Source: CAYLMM01 sp964646035 (GTDB taxonomy: Bacteria > Krumholzibacteriota > Krumholzibacteriia > LZORAL124-64-63). From it: DNA of 11,482 nucleotides. Positions 1 through 6,228 of this stretch are shown in pieces. Both the position numbers and the translations under genes were made by a program. Below the pieces are notes generated by a model. That model was not told where the DNA came from. It ran no database searches and was given only the letters and a program-made list of their open reading frames with translations. Position 1 is the stretch's first letter. Every line of letters starts with the position of its first letter. The stretch is taken from assembly GCA_964646035.1 (NCBI GenBank), contig CAZYDJ010000084.1, forward strand, positions 1 through 11,482, in the 5' to 3' direction.

Positions 1-1880
1 GCATCCCGGCCACCTGCACCAGCATCATCTCCACCGGGGCCTATCTGTCGCGCGAGAGCGGCGCTGCCCTTTACAGCGCCCGGCTGACCCGCGACACCCT
101 CTTCGGCTTCTCTTCGCGGGGCGGCGAAAGCCCCAAGCCCGATGTCGTGGCCCCCGGCACGGCTTTGTCGACCGTCCCGGGACACGTCGAGGGCAGCGCC
201 CGGTTCAACGGCACTTCCATGGCTTCTCCCCAGACCGCCGGCGCGGTGGCCTGCCTGCTTTCGGCGGCAAAGGATGCGGGGATCGAGGGAATCCACTGGG
301 GCATGATCAAGCGGGCCCTGATCGGCGGCGCCGTGCCGGTCGCGGACCTGGCCCTGGTCGAGCAGGGCGGCGGTCTGATCGACATCGGCAACTCGTGGAA
401 GCTGCTGCAGGGCATCGCCGACAGCGAGTCGGCCCGCAAGGTGCTGGACTACGGCATCGAGGTCGCCTGTCCCTTCCAGCAGGACGGCACGTCGACCGCG
501 GCCTACTGGCGCACGCCCGGCGGCACGCCGCTGTCGCCCGAGCGCGTCAGGTTCACCGTGACTCCGGTCTTCCATCCCGACCTGACACCCGACGAAAAAG
601 ACACTTTCTTCCGTTCCTTCTCGTTCCGGAGCGAGGCGCCGTGGCTCAAGACGGTCACGACCAAGAGCTACATCCGCGGCGACATGGGCATGACCGTCGA
701 CGTCGAGTATGACGGCGCCAAGCTGAAGGATCCCGGATTCTACAGCGCCCGCGTGCTGGCCACCCTGGACGGCGGCGACCTCTCCGGCCTGGCCGGACGC
801 GAGTTCGCGCTCTGGAACACGGTCGTGATCGCCACGGAGTTCGACGCGGCCTCGGGCTACTCGCGCAGCTTCTCCGGCAAGGATCTGGCCCCGTCCTGCG
901 TCCGCCGCCACTATGTCGATGTGCCGGCCGGCGCCAGCGCCATGCGCGCCCGGCTGGAGATCAGCCGGGAAATCGGCGCGGCCAAGGGCGCCCGGGCCTA
1001 TCTCGAGATGAACAACCCCGAGGGGGCGGTGATCGGCGGCTGGTCCGGTTACGCCTCTCCAGAAACGGATCCGGTCCGGGACCTGACCCTGCTGGCTCCG
1101 GATCTGACTCCCGGCATCTGGGAGATGAACATCGTCTCGGCGATCGGCAACCTGGTCCCGACCGACTACCGGCTCTCGGTGGCTTTCGACGGCTATGTCT
1201 GCGATCCGGCCGTGATCACCGAATTGCCGCGCGGCGAAGCCGGCGATCCCGCGACCGCATCGTTCAACGTCACCCGGATCTTCCCGGGCGTCTTCCGCGG
1301 CGGCGCTTCCGCCGTGGTCGAGGGCTTCCGCGTCGCCGCCGACCAGACCATCGAAGAGACGGATGTGTGGAGCAAGACCTTCACTCTCGACCGCATTACC
1401 CCGCGGGCCGAATTCAACTTCGAGATGGACGAGGATACGGCGAATTTCTTCACCGACTGCGCCGTGAACATCGTCGATTCCGATGGGATCGACGTGACCG
1501 GCACCGGCTTCAGCGGCCTGCTTTGCACGGTGAGCGCCGAATTGCCCGCGGGAGCCGATCAGGCGACCTTCACCCTGAAGGTCACCGGCGGCTTCGCCCT
1601 GAAGGAGGATATGCAGGAATGGGGCTTCGATCTGGAGGAGTTGTACTACCTCGCGTCGCCGGTATCCGGTGATGTCAGCCGCTCCGGCGGCGGCGGATTG
1701 TTGCTCTACAGCGGCGTGGCCACCGCTGTGGACGTCGAGTTCTCCGGCTCCTGGCCCGAGCCGCCCGAGGGCATGGCTCCGTTCGGCGAGATCGTCTTTA
1801 CCGACTCCCGTCCCGACGACAGGCTGCCGGGCGACAAGACCGGCCGCCGGGCGCTGGCGGTGCCCATCCGGATGGACTGA
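1..1880 (+). CDS. Tripeptidyl-peptidase II-like S8 subtilase, 5' truncated
   Basis: Large serine peptidase of the subtilisin family whose N-terminus lies outside the window; the frame is open from base 3. The catalytic serine lies in GTSMASPQ (Ser codon 216-218), preceded by the DVVAPGT strand. The Asp and His of the triad are upstream and not visible. Downstream, helices ending near the LLQ at about base 410 and the motifs RRHYVDVPAGA and DYRLSVAFDGYVC resemble the post-catalytic beta domains of tripeptidyl-peptidase II, which removes tripeptides from free N-termini. That is family-level knowledge; the match is from memory of motifs, not an alignment. About 550 residues follow the active site, far more than in simple subtilisins, which supports TPPII over a generic S8 protease. 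It ends 28 bp before a strong hairpin terminator and faces the glycosyltransferase convergently. Cellular location cannot be judged without the N-terminus. Confidence 0.9.
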   Translation, partial: IPATCTSIISTGAYLSRESGAALYSARLTRDTLFGFSSRGGESPKPDVVAPGTALSTVPGHVEGSARFNGTSMASPQTAGAVACLLSAAKDAGIEGIHWGMIKRALIGGAVPVADLALVEQGGGLIDIGNSWKLLQGIADSESARKVLDYGIEVACPFQQDGTSTAAYWRTPGGTPLSPERVRFTVTPVFHPDLTPDEKDTFFRSFSFRSEAPWLKTVTTKSYIRGDMGMTVDVEYDGAKLKDPGFYSARVLATLDGGDLSGLAGREFALWNTVVIATEFDAASGYSRSFSGKDLAPSCVRRHYVDVPAGASAMRARLEISREIGAAKGARAYLEMNNPEGAVIGGWSGYASPETDPVRDLTLLAPDLTPGIWEMNIVSAIGNLVPTDYRLSVAFDGYVCDPAVITELPRGEAGDPATASFNVTRIFPGVFRGGASAVVEGFRVAADQTIEETDVWSKTFTLDRITPRAEFNFEMDEDTANFFTDCAVNIVDSDGIDVTGTGFSGLLCTVSAELPAGADQATFTLKVTGGFALKEDMQEWGFDLEELYYLASPVSGDVSRSGGGGLLLYSGVATAVDVEFSGSWPEPPEGMAPFGEIVFTDSRPDDRLPGDKTGRRALAVPIRMD

Positions 1881-1907
1881 TCCTGTTGTTGCCCGCTGAT
1901 TGCGGCA

Positions 1908-1943
1908 GCGCCCTTCCCGGCCATCGGGGAGGGCGCTTTATTT
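1908..1943 (+). terminator. Rho-independent terminator of the S8 peptidase gene
   Basis: An 11-bp stem (1908-1918 pairing with 1926-1936, with one G-T wobble) encloses a 7-nt loop and is followed by TTTATTT. It sits 28 bp after the peptidase stop. The uridine tract is on the plus strand only, so it serves the peptidase. It overlaps the apparent stop of the convergent glycosyltransferase frame, which is one more hint that this stop is not the native one. Confidence 0.85.
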
Positions 1944-3224
1944 ACGGCTTATTATCAGGAGATGCCGGGTTCCGCGGCGGGATCGGAAAGCACGGCCAGC
2001 AGACGCGCCATGTGCACGGGCAGGGAATAACGGGCTTCTGCCTTGGCGCGGGCCGCATGCCCGGCCGACGGCCCCAGGTCGACCGCCCGCAACAGGGCCG
2101 CGGCCAGATCCGCTCCGGTCGCCGGGGCGGAAGAGCAGTCCGTCGACACCGTCGGCGATATGCTCGGGGATGCCGCCGATTTCCGCTCCGACGACCGGAA
2201 CTCCGGCCGCCAGCGATTCCAGCAAAGACAGCGGTCCGTTCTCATAGCATTCCGAGGGCAGGACGGTGCATTCCACCCGCGCCAGTTCCCGTCCCAGCTC
2301 GGCCGGGCTCAGGTTGCCCAGGAATTCCACTTGCTCCAGTTCGAGTTCGCCGGCCAACGAGCGCAGTTCGCGGTCGGCCGGGCCCGAGCCCGCGATTCGC
2401 AGCGGCATGGTCCTGCCTCCGGCTTCGCCCCGCTCGATCCGGGCCTGCGCCTGCAGCAGCGTATGCAGCCCCTTCTCCCGCGACAGCCGGCCGAAGTAGA
2501 GTACTCCGTCTCTTCCCGGAGCCGGTCCGGGTCGCCAGGCTTCGACATCCACGAAGTTGGGCAGATGGGTCAGGCGCTCGGCCGGGAATCCCCATTCGGC
2601 GTATTTTTCCGCCAGGAACGAGCTCGGGCAGAGGAAGCGGGACACGTTTCCGGTGTAGAGCCGTCTCGATGTCTGATGCCGGGTCTCGACCGCCGCCAAC
2701 AAGGACGCAAACAGCGATCCTTTGACACAGCGTCCCCGGACCGCCTCGATGAACTTGCCGCCGCGGCATCTCTCGCAGATCTCGCCGTGGCGCAGCATGT
2801 GGATCGCGGGGCAGAGCAGCCGCAGGTCGTGCAGGGTCTGCACCACCGGTATTCGATGACGCGCCAGCACCGGCAGGATCGAGGGGCTGAGGTGGTGGTA
2901 GATGTTGTGGATATGGGCCACCGCGGGCCGCGTGACGGCGATCAGCCGCTCCAGGTTGCGCGCCGCCTCGCGATTCCAGATCAGGGACAGGGCCGCGGCC
3001 GGCGTTCCGATCGACCAGTTCGGTTCGCTGTAGTCATGGCCGCCGACGAAGAAGCGATCCCATTGCGAGGGGCGGGCGTCGGCGTCCTTCATGGCGAAGG
3101 GCACCACGTTCCAGCCCTGTTCCAGCAGATGCTGCTCTTCCTGCAACAGATAACGGCCGACGCCGCCGGCGGGGCCGATGTCGTGGTAGAACTTGTTGAT
3201 CAACAGGATCGTGCGCGGCGGCAT
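1938..3224 (-). CDS. Family 4 glycosyltransferase, C-terminus frameshifted
   Basis: GT-B fold glycosyltransferase that would transfer a sugar from a nucleotide-sugar donor, probably for cell-surface polysaccharide or lipid glycosylation. Visible motifs are a glycine-rich acceptor-side loop near the N-terminus (GPAGGVGRYL), a cysteine cluster typical of one GT4 branch (LCP, ICERC and RGRC), the strand YFGRLSREKG that starts the donor domain, the EX7E donor site in ENGPLSLLE, and GVPVVGAEIGGIPE. After Asp369 (codon 2120-2118) the frame turns into a Gly/Arg-rich tail ending at 1938. Reading one base fewer at about 2117 gives GDGADLAAALLRAVDL and ends at 1955, about 422 aa, a normal family ending. 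So this is either a sequencing indel or a real frameshift. The start follows AGAGG by 6 nt and lies 13 bp after the sirtuin stop, so the two are co-transcribed. Confidence 0.85.
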   Translation of the reverse strand: MPPRTILLINKFYHDIGPAGGVGRYLLQEEQHLLEQGWNVVPFAMKDADARPSQWDRFFVGGHDYSEPNWSIGTPAAALSLIWNREAARNLERLIAVTRPAVAHIHNIYHHLSPSILPVLARHRIPVVQTLHDLRLLCPAIHMLRHGEICERCRGGKFIEAVRGRCVKGSLFASLLAAVETRHQTSRRLYTGNVSRFLCPSSFLAEKYAEWGFPAERLTHLPNFVDVEAWRPGPAPGRDGVLYFGRLSREKGLHTLLQAQARIERGEAGGRTMPLRIAGSGPADRELRSLAGELELEQVEFLGNLSPAELGRELARVECTVLPSECYENGPLSLLESLAAGVPVVGAEIGGIPEHIADGVDGLLFRPGDRSGSGRGPVAGGRPGAVGRACGPRQGRSPLFPARAHGASAGRAFRSRRGTRHLLIISRK

Positions 3225-3237
3225 CCTTTTCCTCTCA

Positions 3238-3972
3238 TCAGGGCAGCAGCTTGGGTACGGTCAGATCGGCGCTTCCGGCCACGAAGACGTCGACCCACGC
3301 GGCGGACGGGGTCGGCTCCAGATTGAATTCGACCACCTTGGCCCCGGCTTGATGGGCGATTTGGCCCAGCCCCGCGGCGGGAAAGACCAGCCCCGACGTT
3401 CCGATGATCAGGAAGAAGTCGCATTCGACCGCCGCCCTGGATCCCCTGGCCAAGACGTTGGGATCGATCCCCTCGCCGAACCAGACGACACCCGGCCGCA
3501 GCAGCTCGCCGCATTCCTCGCAGAGCGGCGGAATCGGCAACGGCACCCTGCGATCCTCTTTCGCGGCGCCGCATCCGGTGCAGCTCAGCGTCCATATCGA
3601 GCCGTGGAACTCCAACACGTCGCGGCTGCCGGCGTCATGATGCAGTCCGTCGACGTTCTGGGTGATGACGGTCACGCCCGCGGTCAGACTCTCCAATGCG
3701 GCCAGGGCGTGGTGGGCCGCGTTGGGGCTGCAGCCGGCGATGAGTCCCCGCCGCCAGTCGTACCAGCGCCAGACTTTCCGGGGATCCTCGGCGAAGGCTT
3801 CGGGCGTGGCCAGTTCCTCGGGCCGGCAGTTTTCCCAGAGGCTGTCCGGGCCGCCGCGGAAAGTGGGCACGCCGCTCGCCGCCGAGATGCCGGCGCCGCT
3901 GAGGACCGTGATCCTGGCCGCGGCGGTGATCATCCCTGCCAATTCCGCCGGATCGGATCCGCGCTGCGACAT
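3238..3972 (-). CDS. cobB: Class III sirtuin, NAD-dependent protein deacylase (CobB/SIRT5 type)
   Basis: Removes acyl groups from protein lysines using NAD+, releasing nicotinamide and O-acyl-ADP-ribose. The 244-aa product has the complete set of motifs: the NAD-binding loop GAGISAASGVPTFRG (26-40), TQNVDGLH (104-111), the catalytic His123 in FHG, and zinc cysteines C131, C134, C151 and C154. The Tyr71-X-X-Arg74 pair in WYDWRR is the signature that lets CobB and SIRT5 bind succinyl and malonyl groups, so desuccinylase/demalonylase activity is likely besides deacetylation. That specificity is inferred from known family members. I chose the ATG at 3972 because AAGGAG lies 7 nt upstream; a longer reading from 4026 adds 18 residues without homology or a good ribosome site. 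First gene of a two-gene operon with the glycosyltransferase and divergent from the metallopeptidase. Confidence 0.95.
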   Translation of the reverse strand: MSQRGSDPAELAGMITAAARITVLSGAGISAASGVPTFRGGPDSLWENCRPEELATPEAFAEDPRKVWRWYDWRRGLIAGCSPNAAHHALAALESLTAGVTVITQNVDGLHHDAGSRDVLEFHGSIWTLSCTGCGAAKEDRRVPLPIPPLCEECGELLRPGVVWFGEGIDPNVLARGSRAAVECDFFLIIGTSGLVFPAAGLGQIAHQAGAKVVEFNLEPTPSAAWVDVFVAGSADLTVPKLLP

Positions 3973-3979
3973 CGAAATG

Positions 3980-3985
3980 CTCCTT
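3980..3985 (-). promoter_or_regulatory. Shine-Dalgarno site fixing the sirtuin start
   Basis: AAGGAG on the minus strand, 7 nt before the ATG at 3972. The upstream in-frame ATG at 4026 has nothing comparable, so this site decides the shorter start. Confidence 0.8.
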
Positions 3986-4035
3986 GCAGACAGGGATGGG
4001 TTGCGGCTCGCGGGGGATTGCAGCATGATCGCCCC

Positions 4036-4998
4036 ATGTTCAACGGAGTGTCAACGAGGATCGCCGCGGCCCTGCTGCTTCTTTCTCTCTGCATCGGGTC
4101 CAGGGCGGCTGCGGTTCAGGCCGCCGCCGACACAGTGCTATGCGACGATGTCTTTCCCGCACTCGTCATGGAGCGGGGCGCCGGAGTCGCGCCCGAAGTC
4201 GTCGCTGAGTGCCTGGCGGCCCTGCGGTCGGCAGGACCCGGGCTGCGTAATTCGCTCTGGCCGTATTCGCTGGACCCCCCGACTCTGCGCGTTCGTCTGC
4301 TGATGGCTGCTGATTTCCGCCTCGCCCGCGCTGAACTCGGCGGCGCTCCCGACTGGGGCGTCGGGCTGTCGGTGGGCCGGCTCATCCTTGTCGACTGCTC
4401 ACGGGCCGGCCGGGGAGGGCGCACCGTCGCCACTGTTTTCATCCACGAGATAGCTCATTCCCTGGTTCATTTCGCCGCCGGGAGTTCGACCGGAGTGCCG
4501 CGCTGGTTCCACGAGGGAGTGGCCCAGACGGCGTCCGGAGAATGGCGCCTGGTCGATAACGTGGCCCTGATTCTCGGCGGCAGGGTCCCGTCGCCGGCCA
4601 CCCTGCAGGGAGCTTTCCCCGCCTCGGCCGCCTGGGCCGACCAGGCTTATCGATCCAGTCTGCTGGCCGTGACGTGGCTGAAGAAGTGGTACGGGCCGGA
4701 CGTGACGCCGCGAATACTGCTCGCATCACGTCTCGCGGCCGATTTCGAGGCCGGTTTCCTCTCCGCCACCGGTACTACCGTGACCGCTTTCTCCGCTCGT
4801 TTCGACAAGGCGACACGTTGGCGCTTCGGTTGGGTCATCTCGCTGACCCGTTGGCCCGGACTGTTCATCCTGATGGCGCTGATCTTCGCCGTCGGGGCCG
4901 CCGCGCGCATCGTCCGCACCCGCCGCCGACTGACCGCGATGCCCGACTACGACAGCTTCGAATCCGGGGTTTCGCCAGACCAGGACCGGCGGAGCTGA
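4036..4998 (+). CDS. Membrane-anchored gluzincin-like (peptidase MA family) metallopeptidase
   Basis: Putative zinc peptidase of 320 aa. The N-terminus is a signal peptide (RIAAALLLLSLCIG followed by an Ala-rich stretch). The catalytic motif HEIAH is at residues 137-141, and 19 residues later PRWFHEGVAQ supplies the likely third zinc ligand Glu160, the arrangement of peptidase MA/gluzincin-like domains. A single hydrophobic helix (about 273-293) is followed by an Arg-rich RTRRR tail, so the enzyme domain should face the periplasm or exterior with a short cytoplasmic C-tail. Start: the ATG at 4036 opens just before the signal peptide. Its ribosome site is weak (a G-rich run about 20 nt upstream), so a leaderless message or the nearby GTG at 4048 is possible. 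The frame stays open upstream to about 3193 only because it runs antisense to the sirtuin. Substrate unknown. Confidence 0.85.
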   Translation: MFNGVSTRIAAALLLLSLCIGSRAAAVQAAADTVLCDDVFPALVMERGAGVAPEVVAECLAALRSAGPGLRNSLWPYSLDPPTLRVRLLMAADFRLARAELGGAPDWGVGLSVGRLILVDCSRAGRGGRTVATVFIHEIAHSLVHFAAGSSTGVPRWFHEGVAQTASGEWRLVDNVALILGGRVPSPATLQGAFPASAAWADQAYRSSLLAVTWLKKWYGPDVTPRILLASRLAADFEAGFLSATGTTVTAFSARFDKATRWRFGWVISLTRWPGLFILMALIFAVGAAARIVRTRRRLTAMPDYDSFESGVSPDQDRRS

Positions 4999-5129
4999 TC
5001 ATCGGAATCAAATTGGTCGCGGTTTCGCATGCGGATTCGTGACGTGCATCCTGCATTGTCCGGGATCATGTTCCAGACTGCACGGATAAACTTCCGGCAC
5101 TCTCTCGCAGGGCTAAAATCGTGAGGGCG

Positions 5130-5156
5130 GATCTCGGATCTGATCGGCGATCTCGG
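5130..5156. repeat. Short direct repeat GATCTCGG, two copies
   Basis: GATCTCGG occurs at 5130-5137 and 5149-5156, 19 bp apart start to start. Both lie about 45-75 bp upstream of the TATAAT at 5201. The spacing is close to two helical turns, as for a dimeric activator, but the repeat is short and could be chance. Confidence 0.3.
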
Positions 5157-5190
5157 GATACATTCGGAAATCATAAGGAATTACCGTACA

Positions 5191-5218
5191 TCATCAGGCA
5201 TATAATCCATTCTGATGA
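5191..5218. promoter_or_regulatory. Inverted-repeat candidate operator around a -10 box
   Basis: TCATCAG at 5191-5197 and its exact complement CTGATGA at 5212-5218 flank a perfect TATAAT. Half-site centres are 21 bp apart, two helical turns, which would suit a dimeric repressor occluding the promoter. The 14-bp spacer holds the -10 hexamer. No regulator gene lies nearby to assign to it. Confidence 0.4.
5201..5206 (+). promoter_or_regulatory. Candidate promoter -10 hexamer TATAAT
   Basis: A consensus TATAAT in an AT-rich island of a GC-rich genome. No good -35 box lies at 16-18 bp (TTACCG at 5181-5186 is poor and only 14 bp away), so it would need an activator. Transcription would begin near 5213 and give a leader of roughly 280 nt for the gene at 5497. 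Confidence 0.35.
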
Positions 5219-5496
5219 ATAGATCATTGACAAGGAACTCAGATTCCCCATTGTTAATCCGAACGTTCATTGTCCCGCTTCAGCCCGCACTTGGACAGGT
5301 GCGGCGGGCAAGGAGGCCCGGTTACTGTGGGAGATCATGGACAGAGCTCTAACCCCACGTCTGAGCTATCGTTACGTAGTCTGATCGCTCTGCGGAGCTG
5401 CATGGCACCGTAGTTGCTGTCTTAGTCCGCTTAGCGCCCGGATGGGCCGAGAAACACCATTAGGCAAGCAATGGCGCCACCGGAGGTAAAGAATAG

Positions 5497-6126
5497 ATGA
5501 GAATCAGGGGCATCTGGACAGCGATCCTGGCGGGGGCATTGCTCCTCATCTTGGCCCCTTCGTCAGCGGTCTCACAGGTGGTCCCGGTTACGTTCCAATG
5601 GACCGCTCCCCGCGACGGAGCTCCGGTCGATCATTATCTCGTCTATGCCATCCGCGACGACAGCGAGCCCGATTTCCTGGCCACCCGTCTCGAAAACAAC
5701 CTCACTTTCGACGCCGAGTTCGGGATCCGGTATCGGGTCTGCGTGCGCGGAGTTTCCCCCTACGGCCAGGTCGGGCCGATGAGCGAGATTTCCGACGAGG
5801 TCTACTTCGCTCTGCCGAACCAGGGTGATTCGCTGCCGATGTCGCCCGCTCTGCGGCCCAACTATCCCAACCCGTTCAATCCCGAGACAACCATCGTTTA
5901 CGGTGTTCCCGAGTCCGACAACGGCTCTTCCCGGATGTCCCTGGATATCTACAGCATGCGCGGCAAGCGCATCCGGTCGCTGCAGATCGACACCTCGCCG
6001 GGCTGGCACAGCGTCAACTGGAACGGGCGCGACGACTACGGTTCGATCCAACCTTCGGGCAACTACATCGTCCGTTTCCTCAGCAACGGACAGTCCCAGA
6101 GCTGGAAGATGACGATGCTCAAGTAG
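5497..6126 (+). CDS. Secreted FN3-like protein with C-terminal sorting-type (FlgD-like) domain
   Basis: A 209-aa exported protein. Residues 1-26 form a signal peptide (RIRG then a Leu/Ala core, cut near AVS-Q). Residues about 30-107 look like one fibronectin type III-like beta domain (TFQWTAPRDG, DHYLVYAI, YRVCVRGVSPYG). The rest carries the NYPNPFNP element at 122-129, followed by an FlgD Ig-like domain with VNWNGRDDYG and PSGNYIVRF, ending in KMTMLK. In FCB-type bacteria this C-terminal module marks proteins for surface export or anchoring, by the type IX system where that is present; whether this organism has one cannot be seen here. GGAGG lies 10 nt before the ATG. It is a stand-alone gene after a long leader. 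With only one small domain it is more likely a surface or structural protein than an enzyme. Confidence 0.85.
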   Translation: MRIRGIWTAILAGALLLILAPSSAVSQVVPVTFQWTAPRDGAPVDHYLVYAIRDDSEPDFLATRLENNLTFDAEFGIRYRVCVRGVSPYGQVGPMSEISDEVYFALPNQGDSLPMSPALRPNYPNPFNPETTIVYGVPESDNGSSRMSLDIYSMRGKRIRSLQIDTSPGWHSVNWNGRDDYGSIQPSGNYIVRFLSNGQSQSWKMTMLK

Positions 6127-6175
6127 CACCGGCCTTTTTCCCGGCCACTTCAGTTGTTATGTTATGAGTCTGGAA

Positions 6176-6200
6176 AGCGACGCCTCGCGAGGGCGTCGCT
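6176..6200 (+). other. Hairpin in the greA-fusion leader
   Basis: A perfect 9-bp GC-rich inverted repeat (6176-6184 with 6192-6200, 7-nt loop) ends 28 nt before the GreA-fusion start. No uridine tract follows, so it is not a canonical terminator. It could end transcripts from the upstream gene weakly, or act as a leader stem. Confidence 0.45.
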
Positions 6201-6218
6201 CGGTCATATGCGTTACCC

Positions 6219-6222
6219 GAGG
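6219..6222 (+). promoter_or_regulatory. Shine-Dalgarno site fixing the GreA-fusion start
   Basis: GAGG six nt before the ATG at 6229. The in-frame ATGs at 6154 and 6208 lack a ribosome site, and the earlier one would translate through the leader hairpin. Confidence 0.6.
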
Positions 6223-6228
6223 TGGAGA

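Larger units (their letters stand above)
4999..5496 (+). other. Long intergenic region with promoter and hairpin-rich leader
   Basis: No convincing gene lies in these 498 bases. The first half is more AT-rich than its surroundings and contains a direct repeat, an inverted repeat and a perfect TATAAT. The second half, about 5284-5474, has several local hairpins: 5284-5311 (GCCCGCAC with GTGC and GGGC, bulged), 5327-5331 with 5354-5358, 5392-5396 with 5426-5430, 5436-5439 with 5444-5447, and 5457-5461 with 5470-5474. It reads like a structured 5' leader for the gene at 5497 or a separate small RNA. I compared it by eye with cobalamin, c-di-GMP, SAM, glycine, T-box, 6S, tmRNA, SRP and RNase P signatures and saw no match. 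Most stems are only 4-6 bp, so chance folding is possible. Confidence 0.3.

Noticed and set aside
2043..3326. Long plus-strand open frame over the glycosyltransferase and sirtuin
   Set aside because: It is antisense to two genes with clear catalytic motifs, its translation is low-complexity Arg/Gln/Gly-rich, and it has no ribosome site. GC-rich DNA commonly leaves such shadow frames open.
3193..4035. N-terminal extension of the metallopeptidase frame
   Set aside because: The extension is antisense to the sirtuin, and a signal peptide begins right at the ATG at 4036.
5227..5258. TTGACA at 5227-5232 as a sigma-70 promoter
   Set aside because: The -35 is perfect, but the best -10 (GTTAAT at 5253-5258) is 20 bp away and matches only 4 of 6, and the 17-bp position holds no -10. 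The TATAAT at 5201 lies upstream of it, not downstream.
5338..5385. 15-codon ATG frame in the intergenic region
   Set aside because: GGGAG is only a few bases before the ATG, too close to work, and the peptide has no recognisable feature.
6131..6146. GGCC-TTTTTCCC-GGCC as a terminator of the secreted protein gene
   Set aside because: Only a 4-bp stem, with the T run in the loop rather than after it.
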